A stretch of 64,000 bases of DNA from contig NZ_JACJUG010000019.1 of assembly GCF_014174515.1 (NCBI RefSeq), positions 39,917 to 103,916 on the forward strand. Direction: 5' to 3'. Origin of the DNA: Mitsuaria sp. WAJ17 (GTDB lineage: Bacteria > Pseudomonadota > Gammaproteobacteria > Burkholderiales > Burkholderiaceae_C). The notes beneath the pieces were generated by a model. It ran no database searches. It worked only from the letters and a program-made list of their open reading frames with translations, and was not told where the DNA came from. Each line of letters begins with the position of its first letter. Position 1 is the first letter of the stretch. A program made the translations under genes and the position numbers. Below, piece by piece: positions 34,768 through 44,358 of the stretch.

Positions 34768-36713
34768 GCGGGGGCGGCGGCGCCTTCCAGCTCGCGCGCC
34801 TTGAGCGCGGTCATCAGCCCCAGCAGGGTGGAGAAGGCATTGCCACCTTCGGCCCCGCCGCCCAGCTGGATCTGCGGCACCAGGGGCACGCGCGCGGTCT
34901 CGAAGGCCTCGGCCAGGCGCAGCATCACGGTCTGCATCAGCTGCTTGTCGGCGCCCTCGCCTTCCAGCGCCTCGGAGCGGGCGCGGATGGCGGCACCTTC
35001 CGCCTCGCCCACGCTGCGGATGGCCGCGGCGCGGCCCTGGCCCTCGGCCTCCTGGCGGTAGCGCTCGCCCTGCGCCAGGGCCTCGATCTCCTGACGACGC
35101 TTCTCGGCCGCCTTCACCGAGGCGGCGCCCTGGTTCTCCTTGATGGAGATGTCCACCAGCGAGCCCGTCAATTCGCCCTGCTTCTCCGCGCGCTTCTCGG
35201 CCTCGTTGAGCTCGCGCTGCTTGTTGGCCGCGATCTCCTTCTGCGCAAAGGTCTCAACCTGCTCGCGGGCAATCTGACGATCGCGCAGCTGGGCCATGAT
35301 GGCCTCGATCTTGTGGTCACCGGGCTGCGGGCGCGGCGTGCCGATCAGCACCTCCTGGAACTCCAGCGAATAGGCCAGGAAGCGCTCGCGCATGTCCCGC
35401 GAAGCATTGGTCTGCAGTTCGGAGCGCGACTGGATCAGCTCGATGAAGGTGTGGGTCTGCGAGACGTTCTTGAAGTAGCTGGACACCATAGGATCCAGCG
35501 TCTGCTCTACCAGCTGCTTCACGTTGCCAAAGCGCTGCACCACCATGGGCGCCTTGCGGTAGTCGATGTGCACGACGACGGACAACGGCAGCTGCGGCTC
35601 GAAGGCATCCTTGGTGATCAGCGTGATCTCGCGCAGGTTGGAGTCGAAGCTGGAGCCGCTCTCGCCGCTCTTCCACATCAGCACGAAGTTGGTGGTGGGC
35701 ACCAGCTCGATCTTGCCGGCGTAGGTGTTGAAGGCGTACTTGCCCGGCATCAGCGGCTCGCGCCAGACGCCGCGGCAGCCGGCGTTGACCAGTTCGCCAT
35801 GGCTGTACTCGCTGCCCGAGACGTCCTCACCGCGTGCACCGGTGTAGGACACGACCACACCCACAAAGCCCACCGGGATGATGGTCTTGTTGATGAACTC
35901 GACCGTCGCGAAGAGGCGGTTGACGTAGTAGGTGCCTTCCACCAGCACCCGCTCCTGGCGGCCACGCCGGCCACCGGCGGCCAGGAAGCGCTCGGGCTCC
36001 TGGAAGCTGTTGTGGGCATCGCCCACGTCGGGCGCCAGCAGCTCGTCGCGCGAGAGCGCGGGGCCGTCCTGCACGGTCACCACGGCCAGTTGGTCGTAGT
36101 CATGGCTGCCGCTCTTCTCCTTGATCACCACGGGCGAGAAGGCGTTGCGCTCCTCCAGCAGGCCGCGCATGCGCTCGTAGTAGCTGCGTTCATGCGCGTC
36201 CATGTTGAGCGCATAGGTGGCCTCTTCCGTCATCACGACAAAGAGGGCTGGGTTGATCACATGCGTGCCCTCGCGCAGCACTTTGCGCTGCGGCCCCTTC
36301 TGGCCGCCCAGCTTCAGGAAGCCGCGCACGTCCAGGAAGTCGCTGACCGCGGCATTGCTTGCCAGGGTCTGACCGGCCGGCAGGTCCAGGCCGTCGCGGG
36401 CGAAGACGTAGCCGATCTTGCCCTGCGTCACCGAGACCATGGGATGGATGTGCACCCGGTACTGGAAGGGCGTGAAGAAGTGGAAGCCGCCGCGGCGCAG
36501 TTCGGGCTGCAGGCCCGCCTCGCCCTGCAGCGCCAGCAGGCCGGACTGCACCGAGCCCTTGGCACTCCAGAGCTTCTCGACCACGCCGACGCGGTCATTG
36601 GGGATGTAGCGCACGACGCCGGCCGCATAAAGCAGCAGCACAGCGACGCCGATGCCGCCGAAGCCCAGGAGCAAGGACAGCAGCACGGAGCCGGACAGAT
36701 CAAACCAGGACAT
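34752..36713 (-). CDS. SPFH/flotillin-like membrane protein
   Basis: A 653-residue protein with one N-terminal transmembrane helix (about 8-33) followed by an SPFH/Band-7 type domain (YIPNDRVGVVEKLWS, with a second region at about 285-420 including VGVVVSYTG and DPMVSSYFKNVS). A long charged coiled coil lies at about 470-570 (REQVETFAQKEIAANKQRELNEAEKRAEKQ), and an Ala/Gln tail resembles the flotillin C-terminus. Such proteins form oligomeric membrane scaffolds. It is longer than typical flotillins. The ATG at 36713 is well supported by AGGAGG five bases upstream. No NfeD partner is adjacent. Confidence 0.85.
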   Translation of the reverse strand: MSWFDLSGSVLLSLLLGFGGIGVAVLLLYAAGVVRYIPNDRVGVVEKLWSAKGSVQSGLLALQGEAGLQPELRRGGFHFFTPFQYRVHIHPMVSVTQGKIGYVFARDGLDLPAGQTLASNAAVSDFLDVRGFLKLGGQKGPQRKVLREGTHVINPALFVVMTEEATYALNMDAHERSYYERMRGLLEERNAFSPVVIKEKSGSHDYDQLAVVTVQDGPALSRDELLAPDVGDAHNSFQEPERFLAAGGRRGRQERVLVEGTYYVNRLFATVEFINKTIIPVGFVGVVVSYTGARGEDVSGSEYSHGELVNAGCRGVWREPLMPGKYAFNTYAGKIELVPTTNFVLMWKSGESGSSFDSNLREITLITKDAFEPQLPLSVVVHIDYRKAPMVVQRFGNVKQLVEQTLDPMVSSYFKNVSQTHTFIELIQSRSELQTNASRDMRERFLAYSLEFQEVLIGTPRPQPGDHKIEAIMAQLRDRQIAREQVETFAQKEIAANKQRELNEAEKRAEKQGELTGSLVDISIKENQGAASVKAAEKRRQEIEALAQGERYRQEAEGQGRAAAIRSVGEAEGAAIRARSEALEGEGADKQLMQTVMLRLAEAFETARVPLVPQIQLGGGAEGGNAFSTLLGLMTALKARELEGAAAPAQPRS

Positions 36714-36934
36714 GGATTCCTCCTCTTTCTCTTCCCTGGCGGCAGCCCCTCGGACCGCGGCGCCAGGGCTCGTTTGTCCCTTGCCCGGCATCAGGAACGC
36801 ATATGGAACCAGGCCCGGGCGCGGCTCGCCGCAAACCTGATGGTCCCCCCTATGGACGGCGGCCAGGCTGCTCACTAAGCTCGCCCCCGAACAACAAAGG
36901 GAGGCGGCCGATGGCCGCGCGAGGAGAACGTTAG

Positions 36935-39526
36935 ATGAGAACACCCCACCTGCGCCTAGCACCGATCTGCGCCCTGCTGATCCTGCTTGCCCTGTCGGGC
37001 TGCGGAGGCGGCGGAGGCAGCCCCGGCGGCCCCGGCAACGTCACGCCTCCCGGTGGTCCCGGCCAGCCCGCGGACGCACTGGACGCCACCCTCCACCCGC
37101 TGAACACCGGGGATGTCCGTGCCTGGCGCTCCGTCGATGACGCGCAGGGCCGGCGGCTTCGCATTGAACGGGTGGACGGCGTGCAGACCGTGCCTGGCGG
37201 CCAGGCCTTCGCCATCAAGAGCACGGCAGACCAGGGCGCCCACGTGGCCGTGGAGTACCTGCAGGTCCGCAGCGGCGGTGTCTACAGCGTCGCGGGGCCC
37301 GGCAGCGATCCACTCACCGCGGCCGCAGGCAGCGTGCAGGTCTTCCGCGCGGGACTGGGCCTGGGACAGACCGCGGTGCTGATCGACCAGACCCTCAGCG
37401 CCGACGTCAATGGCGACGGCCGGGCGGACACCGTCGAGATGCATGCGCAGACCACCTTCGTCGCCCGCGAGGACCTGACGACGCGACTGGGCAGCTTCTC
37501 CAGCACCGCCCATGTCCGCACGGTGGCCCGCAGCGTGATCCGGGCAGCCGGCAGCTCGACCAGCGCGGCGGTGGTCTTCACGGAGGACCGCTGGTACGCA
37601 CCGGGCATCGGCCCCGTCCGTGCGCGGTCCACCACCGAGCACAACGGCACGCGCACGGCCAGCAGTGATGAAGAGGTGGTGGCCTACGGCGTTGGCAGCG
37701 TCCACCAGCCCGCCACGGCGGCCCGGCTGCTGCGCGTAACGCCCGCGGCCACCGAGCGGCTGGCGCCGCAGGGCGAGGTCACCCTGACCTTCGACCGCCC
37801 CGTGGATCCCCTCACGCTGTGGGGCGACGGCGGCCTGGTTCTGGTGGACGCCAGCGGCAAGGCCGTGTCCGTTGCGCCTTACTATCCGGATCCCTCGCTG
37901 ACCGAGGTCCGCTTCATGCCACTGACCCCGCTGACCGATGGCAGCTACGTCCTGCGCAATGGGGGCAAGGCGACGGACATCAGCGGCCTGCCGCTGAGCA
38001 GCCCCGTGGCGACCGTCACCGTGGACGAGCATGGTCCCACGCTGCTCAGCTCCCAGCCCGCAGACAGGGCAGTCGATATCGCCCTCACCGGCACGGTGCG
38101 CCTGAGCTTCAGCATGGAACTGGCCGCCAGGCCAGGCACCGAAGCGTACCTCGCCGTGTGGGACAGCCGCACCTCGACAACCCAGAACCTGCCGGCCCGC
38201 ATCGAGGGCAAGGACCTGCTTGCCACGCTGCCGGCACCGCTGCGCACGAACACCACCTATTCGCTGGAAGCCGGCAATGTCGTGGACCGCCTGGGCCAGC
38301 CCCCCGCCTTTCACCGCGTCACCTTCACCACGAGCAACGGCGCCCTGCGGCAGCCGCAGTCCATGATGGACGGCTGGCGGGTGGGCACCGTCCGCGAGCT
38401 GAACCTCAGCGGGCCAGGCAGCCGAGACCTGGTCTTCCTGGCTCTCGACGGCAGCAACCGGATGAGCCTTTTCACCCGTGCGCAGCAGGCGGACGGGCGA
38501 TGGGCCACGCCCCTCAGGCGTCACGAATTCACGCAGGACCATGCCAGCCATGAGGGCCCGCTCATGGCGGCCGACTTCAACGGCGACGGCCGCACGGACC
38601 TGCTGGTGAGCTCCTCGTTCGGGGCCTATACCCTGCTGCTCCAGCAGGCCGACGGCACCTTCGTGCCGGAGAATGTGACCGAGCCCGGACTCGTCTACGG
38701 CCCTCCCATGCTTGCCAGCGGCACCGACCCGGACGGCCGCGCCTGGGTCGCCCTGGCAAGCACCCAGATGACCTTGTGGCGCCGCCTGGGGCCGCAGTCC
38801 TGGGTGGCGAACGTGACCTTGCCCGTGGGCGGCCCGCCGGACACCTTCGCCCGTGACGCCACGATGGCCGACCTCAACGGCGACGGTCTGCCGGACTGGG
38901 TCTGGATCCGCGATGCCGGCGACGGGTCGGCCAGGCAGGAGCTGGTGTGGGCTCTGCGGGACGGGGTGGCGTTCGGCGCCGAGCGCAAGCTCACCTTGCC
39001 GGAGGTGTGGCAGACACGGCGGATCACCGTCGCTGACTTCAACAGTGACGGGCGACCCGACCTGGCGATCATGAGCAGCGGCGCCGGGGCGAGCCAGCAG
39101 CTCCAGCTCTGGAGCCAAACGGCCGCCGGCGGCTTCGAGCCGGCCGCGACGCCTTCGATCGACATGGCTTACGAGGTGGCCCGCTTCGCCGACATGAATC
39201 TCGACGGCCGGCAGGACCTGCTCCTTTGCCAGCCCTATACCGTCGATGTCCTCCTTCGCAGTGCCGGTGGTGGCTGGCAGGGCCGCCAGAGCTTCCAGCT
39301 CGACCAGCCTTGCACGGGCCTGCAGGCCCTGGACTGGAATGGCGACGGCGCCATTGACCTCATCGCAGCCGGTCGGGTGCTGCTGGGCAGCCGCGGCCCG
39401 GATGCGTGGCAGCAGGGCCGCCCGGCCCCGCGCAGCCATGCAATGGCCGCACCGGCGAGCAGCCTGCCGCTGGGCACCACCTGGTGGTTCCGACTGCCCA
39501 AGAGGCCCTCGGGCATGCGCCCCTGA
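36935..39526 (+). CDS. FG-GAP/VCBS repeat lipoprotein
   Basis: An 863-residue surface or periplasmic lipoprotein. The signal peptide ends in a lipobox with the acylated Cys23 (LALSGC), followed by a Gly/Pro-rich linker. The middle has one or more bacterial Ig-like (SbsA-type) domains (about 260-460). The C-terminal third has at least five FG-GAP-type calcium-binding repeats (ADFNGDGRTD, ADLNGDGLPD, ADFNSDGRPD, ADMNLDGRQD, LDWNGDGAID), expected to form a beta-propeller. GAGGAG lies eight bases before the ATG. It is probably adhesive or ligand-binding; no specific partner is visible. Confidence 0.88.
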   Translation: MRTPHLRLAPICALLILLALSGCGGGGGSPGGPGNVTPPGGPGQPADALDATLHPLNTGDVRAWRSVDDAQGRRLRIERVDGVQTVPGGQAFAIKSTADQGAHVAVEYLQVRSGGVYSVAGPGSDPLTAAAGSVQVFRAGLGLGQTAVLIDQTLSADVNGDGRADTVEMHAQTTFVAREDLTTRLGSFSSTAHVRTVARSVIRAAGSSTSAAVVFTEDRWYAPGIGPVRARSTTEHNGTRTASSDEEVVAYGVGSVHQPATAARLLRVTPAATERLAPQGEVTLTFDRPVDPLTLWGDGGLVLVDASGKAVSVAPYYPDPSLTEVRFMPLTPLTDGSYVLRNGGKATDISGLPLSSPVATVTVDEHGPTLLSSQPADRAVDIALTGTVRLSFSMELAARPGTEAYLAVWDSRTSTTQNLPARIEGKDLLATLPAPLRTNTTYSLEAGNVVDRLGQPPAFHRVTFTTSNGALRQPQSMMDGWRVGTVRELNLSGPGSRDLVFLALDGSNRMSLFTRAQQADGRWATPLRRHEFTQDHASHEGPLMAADFNGDGRTDLLVSSSFGAYTLLLQQADGTFVPENVTEPGLVYGPPMLASGTDPDGRAWVALASTQMTLWRRLGPQSWVANVTLPVGGPPDTFARDATMADLNGDGLPDWVWIRDAGDGSARQELVWALRDGVAFGAERKLTLPEVWQTRRITVADFNSDGRPDLAIMSSGAGASQQLQLWSQTAAGGFEPAATPSIDMAYEVARFADMNLDGRQDLLLCQPYTVDVLLRSAGGGWQGRQSFQLDQPCTGLQALDWNGDGAIDLIAAGRVLLGSRGPDAWQQGRPAPRSHAMAAPASSLPLGTTWWFRLPKRPSGMRP

Positions 39527-39589
39527 CTCGCGCTGCCGCCCGGGTCACACGAGGCAGGGCGCGCGCGCCCACCCGGCATTTCGCCCCAG

Positions 39590-39612
39590 CGCCGGGGCGC
39601 TTCGCCCCGGCG
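39590..39612. terminator. Perfect GC-rich hairpin, possible terminator
   Basis: Ten-base arms CGCCGGGGCG/CGCCCCGGCG around a CTT loop, 63 bases past the lipoprotein stop. There is no T-run. It may be a terminator or a relic of the intergenic repeat family. Confidence 0.45.
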
Positions 39613-39650
39613 GGACCGCGGCGAAGCGCCAGCGCCTTCACCATCTCGGC

Positions 39651-40871
39651 ATGAACACCGCCGCACCCCGCCTCCTCTTCATCGACTGGCTGCGCATAGC
39701 CGCCTTCGCGCTGCTGATCCCCTACCACGTGGGCATGTACTACGTGAGCTGGGGCTGGCACGTGAAGAACCCCGTGATCCACGAATCGATCGAGCCCCTC
39801 ATGCTGCTGAGCAACCCCTGGCGCATGGGCCTGCTCTTCCTCATCGGCGGCGTGGCCGCCAGCCAGCTGATGGGCAAGCTGCAGGACCGCTGGCGCTTCG
39901 TGCGGGAACGAAGCAGCCGCCTGCTGTGGCCCCTGCTCTTTGGCATGGCCGTGGTCGTGCCCATCCAGCCATATCTGGAGGTGGTGCAGAAGCTGGGCTA
40001 CACGGGCAGCTACCTGGACTTCCTGCGGCTCTACTTTCAGGCCTACCACGGCTTCTGCGAGCGGGGCAACTGCCTGGACCTGCCCACCTGGAACCACCTC
40101 TGGTTCCTGCCCTATCTGTGGATCTACTGCCTGCTGGGCGCGTGGCTGGCCAGGCCGCTGGCCCGCTGGGGTCAGGTCTTGCAGAGCGGCCTGCAGGGCC
40201 CGCGCGGCGGGCTGTGGCTGGCCGGCCTGTGCCTGCCCCTGATGGTGGCCCGCTGCTTCTACGGCCTGTTCCCCGTCACTCACAACTTCACCTGGGACTG
40301 GTACAACCACATGGTCTCGCTGTGGCTCTTCCTGGTCGGCTGGATGGCGGCCAGCCAGGCCCCAGCGCTGTGGACCTGGGCCGAGCGCCTGCGCTGGCCG
40401 GCCCTGGCGGTCTTCCTGGCGGGCTGGCTGGCATTCGGTCTCTACATACGCCACTACGCCGACCACGACCCCTCGGCCTTCGTGCTCTACGCCCAGCGCC
40501 TGCTCTACGGACTGAAGCAAGGCGCCGCCCTGCTCGCCGTCCTGGGCTTCGGCAAGCACCACCTGGACCGCGACCACCGCTGGCGCGCCAGCCTGGGTGC
40601 CGCCGTGTTCTGCGCCTATGTGCTGCACCAGAGCGCCATCGTGGGCCTCACGCCCCTGCTGGAGCCGCTGCAGCTGCCGGACAGCCTGGAGGCCCTGCTC
40701 CTGCTTGGCCTGACCTTCCTTGCCTGCGCCGCGGTCTATCGCCTGGCAAGACCTGTCCCCGGCCTGCGCCGCCTGCTGGGCATCGCCGCGCCCAAGACCC
40801 CTGGCCAGCAGACGGCCGGGCGCGGGGCCACAATGGCGCTCTCCCAAGCCTCCACCGCTCAGCAGCCATGA
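39651..40871 (+). CDS. Acyltransferase-3 family membrane protein
   Basis: A 406-residue integral membrane protein with about ten transmembrane helices. The N-terminus [25 protein letters not shown] carries the conserved Asp/Arg and His (LxFIDxLRxxA.....H) of the acyltransferase-3 family, which moves acyl groups onto sugars or other surface molecules. The acceptor cannot be told. The Trp/His-rich loop around [13 protein letters not shown] is a family hallmark. The stop overlaps the start of the glyoxalase gene by four bases, so the two are co-translated although they look functionally unrelated. Confidence 0.88.
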   Translation: MNTAAPRLLFIDWLRIAAFALLIPYHVGMYYVSWGWHVKNPVIHESIEPLMLLSNPWRMGLLFLIGGVAASQLMGKLQDRWRFVRERSSRLLWPLLFGMAVVVPIQPYLEVVQKLGYTGSYLDFLRLYFQAYHGFCERGNCLDLPTWNHLWFLPYLWIYCLLGAWLARPLARWGQVLQSGLQGPRGGLWLAGLCLPLMVARCFYGLFPVTHNFTWDWYNHMVSLWLFLVGWMAASQAPALWTWAERLRWPALAVFLAGWLAFGLYIRHYADHDPSAFVLYAQRLLYGLKQGAALLAVLGFGKHHLDRDHRWRASLGAAVFCAYVLHQSAIVGLTPLLEPLQLPDSLEALLLLGLTFLACAAVYRLARPVPGLRRLLGIAAPKTPGQQTAGRGATMALSQASTAQQP

Positions 40872-41314
40872 AGTACCTGCACACCATGGTCCGCGTCACT
40901 GACCTGGACCAGTCCCTGAAGTTCTTCCGCGACGCCCTCGGCCTGCGCGAGGTGCGCCGCACCGAGCACGAGGCCGGCCGCTTCACCCTGGTCTACCTGG
41001 CCGCCCCGGGCGACGCCGACGGCCCCTTCCAGCCCCAGGTCGAATTGACCTACAACTGGCCGGCCCCCGACGGCACGGCCGAGACCTACACCGGCGGCCG
41101 CAATTTCGGCCACCTGGCCTTTGCCGTAGATGACATCTACGCTGCCTGCCAGCGCCTGGCCGACCACGGCGTGACGATTTCCCGCCCGCCCCGGGACGGT
41201 CGCATGGCCTTCGTGCGATCGCCCGACAACATCTCCGTCGAGTTGCTGCAGAATGGACCCGCCCTGGCTCCCGCCGAGCCCTGGGCGTCCATGCCCAACA
41301 CCGGCAGCTGGTGA
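40868..41314 (+). CDS. gloA: Lactoylglutathione lyase (glyoxalase I) of the VOC family
   Basis: A 148-residue glyoxalase. The Ni/Zn ligands H5, E59, H82 and E125 match E. coli GloA (H5, E56, H74, E122), and [16 protein letters not shown] and QVELTYNW are diagnostic. It isomerises the hemithioacetal of methylglyoxal and glutathione to S-lactoylglutathione, a detoxification step. The chain is about 13 residues longer than E. coli GloA, with an extra loop between 66 and 78. The start codon overlaps the stop of the acyltransferase gene. Confidence 0.9.
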   Translation: MKYLHTMVRVTDLDQSLKFFRDALGLREVRRTEHEAGRFTLVYLAAPGDADGPFQPQVELTYNWPAPDGTAETYTGGRNFGHLAFAVDDIYAACQRLADHGVTISRPPRDGRMAFVRSPDNISVELLQNGPALAPAEPWASMPNTGSW

Positions 41315-41351
41315 TCCACCGGTGCCGGCGCAGCAGCTTCGAAGGAGTGTC

Positions 41352-42266
41352 ATGCCGGCCCGCCACCACCGCCCCTTCTCCCTTGCCTCCCTCGCCGCCA
41401 GCACCCTGCTGGCCCTGCTGGCCGCCGGATCGGCACAGGCCCAGGGCAAGCTGCTCCTCACGGGCGGCGTCAGCAGCATCGACGGCGCCGCGGGTGGAGG
41501 CCTGACACCCTGGGCCCTCATTGGCAGCTATGCCGCACCGGGGGAGGTCGGGGCCACGGCCTTCGCCACGCGGGTCCACACGCAGGATTACGGCCTGACG
41601 GTCTACGGCGCGGCCCTGGGACTGCACGACCGCTTCGAGCTGTCCCTCGCCCGCCAGGATTTCAGCACCGGTCCCACCGGCGCGGCCCTGGGACTGCCGG
41701 GGCTGCACCTGAAGCAGGACATCTTCGGCGCCAAATGGCGCATCGCCGGCGACGCCATCCTGGACAGTGACCGCTGGATGCCCCAGCTGAGCCTGGGCCT
41801 GGAGCACAAGCGCAGCCATGCCGGCGACCTCGCGCCCACGCTGACCAGCCTGGGCGCCCGTGCCAACGACACCGAGCTCTACCTCAGCGCCACCAAATTG
41901 CTGCTGCGCCAGAGCACCCTGCTGAACCTGACGCTGCGGGCCACCCGGTCCAACCAGAACGGCCTGCTGGGCTTCGGCGGCACGGCCAGCAGCCGCTTCA
42001 GCCTAAGACCCGAGCTGTCCATGGCCTACCTGATCAACCGCCGCCTGGCCGTGGGCGTGGAGTACCGTGCCAAGCCGGACAAGCTCAACCCCTCCGCCCT
42101 GGGTCAGGGCCTGGCCGAACAGGACTGGAAGGATCTGTTCATCGCCTGGGCGCCGAGCAAGCAGTTCTCGCTCACCGCCGCCTATGTGGACCTGGGAGCC
42201 ATCGTGCCCGGCGTGGTGCCGCGCCGGCAGACTGGGCTCTACCTCTCGGCCCAGATCGCCTACTAG
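41352..42266 (+). CDS. DUF3034 family outer-membrane protein
   Basis: A 304-residue exported protein with a signal peptide (residues 1-30, ending AQA) and a mature chain of alternating beta strands ending in an aromatic residue (SAQIAY), typical of outer-membrane barrels. Blocks such as LLLTGGVSSIDGAAGGGLTPWALIG and LGLPGLHLKQDIFGAKWR are characteristic of DUF3034. AAGGAG lies about five bases before the ATG. It is followed 37 bases later by a periplasmic globin gene, a pairing I recognise from betaproteobacteria, so the two may work in the same haem- or gas-related process. Function unknown. Confidence 0.88.
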   Translation: MPARHHRPFSLASLAASTLLALLAAGSAQAQGKLLLTGGVSSIDGAAGGGLTPWALIGSYAAPGEVGATAFATRVHTQDYGLTVYGAALGLHDRFELSLARQDFSTGPTGAALGLPGLHLKQDIFGAKWRIAGDAILDSDRWMPQLSLGLEHKRSHAGDLAPTLTSLGARANDTELYLSATKLLLRQSTLLNLTLRATRSNQNGLLGFGGTASSRFSLRPELSMAYLINRRLAVGVEYRAKPDKLNPSALGQGLAEQDWKDLFIAWAPSKQFSLTAAYVDLGAIVPGVVPRRQTGLYLSAQIAY

Positions 42267-42303
42267 CTCAGCGCCTGAGCCAGCCCCAACAAGGATGCTG
42301 CCG

Positions 42304-42738
42304 ATGAAAGCCCCTGCCCTCCTTGCCCCCCTCGCCGTGGCCCTGCTGTGCGCCCTCGGTGGCGCTCGCTCCGCCCATGCCGACGACAGCCTCTACTCCC
42401 AGCTGGGCGGCAAGCCCGCGCTGGAGCTCGTGGTGGACGGCCTGCTTCAGCGCGCCACGCAGGATGCCCGCATCAAGGACTTCTTCAAGGAGACCAACCT
42501 CAAGTACCTGCGCACCCAGCTGGTGGACCAGCTGTGCGCAGTGACGGGCGGCCCCTGCCGCTACGAGGGCGAGACCATGGCGAACGCGCACGCGGCCATG
42601 GGCCTCAGCCAGGCCCATTTCAACGCCCTGGTCGAAGACCTGCAGGACGCGATGGATGCCGCCGGCCTGCCCTTCGCCACGCAGGGCCGTCTGCTGGCCC
42701 TGCTGGCGCCCATGCACCGGGACATCGTCACCCGGTGA
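42304..42738 (+). CDS. Exported group 1 truncated haemoglobin
   Basis: A 144-residue protein with a signal peptide (residues 1-26, ending AHA) and a truncated-haemoglobin fold. SLYSQLGGKPALELVVDGLL is the typical first helix, and the likely proximal haem ligand is H96 in ANAHAAMGLSQAHFNALV. Most truncated globins are cytosolic, so export to the periplasm is notable. AAGGA lies eight bases before the ATG at 42304. It is the second gene of a unit with the DUF3034 barrel. Confidence 0.88.
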   Translation: MKAPALLAPLAVALLCALGGARSAHADDSLYSQLGGKPALELVVDGLLQRATQDARIKDFFKETNLKYLRTQLVDQLCAVTGGPCRYEGETMANAHAAMGLSQAHFNALVEDLQDAMDAAGLPFATQGRLLALLAPMHRDIVTR

Positions 42739-42805
42739 GTGCCCCCGGTCCTGTCACCGCATGCACGGTGCTTTCTTCTTGAGAACCACGGGCGTGCCCG
42801 ACACC

Positions 42806-42958
42806 TCAGCGGGCTTGCCTGGCGGCGGCGGCGCCGTCGTCCTTGATGTGCTTGAGGAAATAGCGCAGGTAGAAGGCGCCCATGCCCAGGGTGATGGTCA
42901 GCACGGCCAGGCTCATCAGGCCCACGTCGCTGGTGAAGAGCAGCTCGAATGCTTTCAT
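42806..42958 (-). CDS. DUF3149 domain small membrane protein
   Basis: A 50-residue protein with one transmembrane helix (about 12-35) followed by a short charged tail (KHIKDDG). The pattern MKAFELLFTSDVGLMSLAVL matches the DUF3149 family, small inner-membrane proteins of unknown role in betaproteobacteria. It is short enough to be missed by gene finders. It lies between the globin gene and a weakly supported gene at 42977. Confidence 0.8.
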   Translation of the reverse strand: MKAFELLFTSDVGLMSLAVLTITLGMGAFYLRYFLKHIKDDGAAAARQAR

Positions 42959-42976
42959 GGTGGCGTCCGGAATTCG

Positions 42977-43447
42977 TTGTCGGAACCCTCATTGAAGACC
43001 TGGGCTGCGGGCCTGTCCTTGCCCTGGCGCAAACGCAAGGCGCCCCCGGACGGGGCGGCCAGTCAGGCTCTGCGCTGGCTCAATTGGAGCGCCGGCCTGC
43101 TGCTCGCGGGCGTCCTGCTGTCGGCGTCGGCCGAGCCCTGGGAGCGCCGCCCGGTGCCGGTGCCCAGCCTGACCGAGGTCGAGCAGGCCTACCGGCGCCA
43201 TGTGGCGACGAGCAATGCCGCCATCGTCGAGGAACTGGGCGCGAGGCAGGCGCGGCCGCACCTGGTACGCATCATGGACCTTGAAGCGGTGCGCTGCGAA
43301 TTCCATTCGGGCCGCAGCCATCTCTGCCGCATCCTCGTCACCATCGAGGTCGATGGCCGCATCAGCCCGCGCCGGGCCGGCGACGCCCTGATGACGCCGG
43401 ACGAGGGCGAGGGCTGGAAGCTGCGCCTGCTGCGCCGCCCGCGCTAG
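42977..43447 (+). CDS. Hypothetical protein with one membrane segment
   Basis: A 156-residue protein with a basic N-terminus (LPWRKRK), one transmembrane helix (about 38-54, LNWSAGLLLAGVLLSAS) and a soluble domain with two cysteines (RCEFHSGRSHLCRILVTIEVDG). No family recognised. The start is a weak guess at the TTG at 42977 preceded by CGGA; another TTG at 42992 is possible. Its end overlaps the convergent DUF2145 gene by four bases. It is plausibly a type-IV-pilus-like or signal-anchored periplasmic protein, but nothing specific supports that. Confidence 0.6.
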   Translation: MSEPSLKTWAAGLSLPWRKRKAPPDGAASQALRWLNWSAGLLLAGVLLSASAEPWERRPVPVPSLTEVEQAYRRHVATSNAAIVEELGARQARPHLVRIMDLEAVRCEFHSGRSHLCRILVTIEVDGRISPRRAGDALMTPDEGEGWKLRLLRRPR

Positions 43448-44358
43448 CCGCGTCGATCGCTCGCGACGAGCAGCCGATCCCCGGGCTGCAGCTCGCAGGC
43501 CGCCTGAGGCGCAAAGCCGCCCTCGCGCTGGATCAGACCATCGGGCGACTCGCAGACATCCACACGGCGTGCCGAGGGGAAGCGTTGCTGCAGCCAGTCC
43601 ATGAGGCCCTGCGGCAGGCTGATGCGCTGGCGCGCGGCGGCCAGGTCCTCGTCGGGATGCTCGGCCAGGTGGAGCCAGGGGCTGAGAGCCGCCAACCACA
43701 GCCAGGGCCGCCCGGGCAGCTGCAGCACCGTGCCGGCATAGCCCTGCTCGCGCAGCCAGGCCTGGGCCTGGGCGCGGTCGCCGGCCTCGCCCCAGGCGGC
43801 AGCCGCCAGCTCGGCCAGCCACTGGTTGCAGTTCTGGTAGCGCAGGCCGAAGACATAGGCATTGGCGCTGTAGTCGGGGTGCAGCAGGCCCAGGGCGCGG
43901 GCATTGTCCAGGGCTAGCGCATGCAGGGCGGCACTGGCCTCGGGCGGCAGCAGCAGCAGGGCCATGAAGCCCTGCTCGGGTCGCTGGCTACCCCGCACGA
44001 AGGCGGCCAGGCCTTGGTCGAACAGGCGGGGGCGGCCGCTGTCGCAGTCGAAGTAGAGCTGGCGCACGGCCCAGGGGCCGGCGGGGTTGTCGCGCAGGGC
44101 CAGGCCGGCGTGGGAGTAGCGCTGGCCCCAGCGGCGCAGGTCCAGGCCGTCGCGGGCGATGAGGGCCAGGTCTTGCCCTCCCCCCTCCATCAGTTCGCGC
44201 AGAGCGGCGCTGAAGCGCAGGGCCCGCGCCTGCTCGGCCACGGTGGCCTCTCGCTCGCGCGAGCACAGCAGCTCAGTGCCAGCCTGGCTCGCCAGCGGCG
44301 CCAGCAGTCCCAGCACGAGCGCCAGGGCTGGCAGCCGGCGGTGCCGGCCGGACCTCAC
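43444..44358 (-). CDS. DUF2145 domain-containing protein
   Basis: A 304-residue exported protein with a signal peptide (residues 1-26, ending SQA). The block YSHAGLALRDNPAGPW, then VRQLYFDCD and RLFDQGLAAF, is diagnostic of DUF2145, and FGLRYQNCNQWLAEL resembles the Cys/His active site of NlpC/P60-like hydrolases, though I cannot confirm activity. The start is a GTG at 44358 that overlaps the upstream stop by four bases (GTGA), so translation is coupled to the gene at 44355. The two form a small operon, possibly with the upstream diguanylate cyclase. Confidence 0.85.
   Translation of the reverse strand: MRSGRHRRLPALALVLGLLAPLASQAGTELLCSREREATVAEQARALRFSAALRELMEGGGQDLALIARDGLDLRRWGQRYSHAGLALRDNPAGPWAVRQLYFDCDSGRPRLFDQGLAAFVRGSQRPEQGFMALLLLPPEASAALHALALDNARALGLLHPDYSANAYVFGLRYQNCNQWLAELAAAAWGEAGDRAQAQAWLREQGYAGTVLQLPGRPWLWLAALSPWLHLAEHPDEDLAAARQRISLPQGLMDWLQQRFPSARRVDVCESPDGLIQREGGFAPQAACELQPGDRLLVASDRRG

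Noticed and set aside
43505..43530. GCGCAAAGCCGCC resembling part of a GEMM riboswitch
   Set aside because: It lies inside the DUF2145 coding region and lacks the other GEMM landmarks, in particular the GGCAAACC start and GGTAGC segment.
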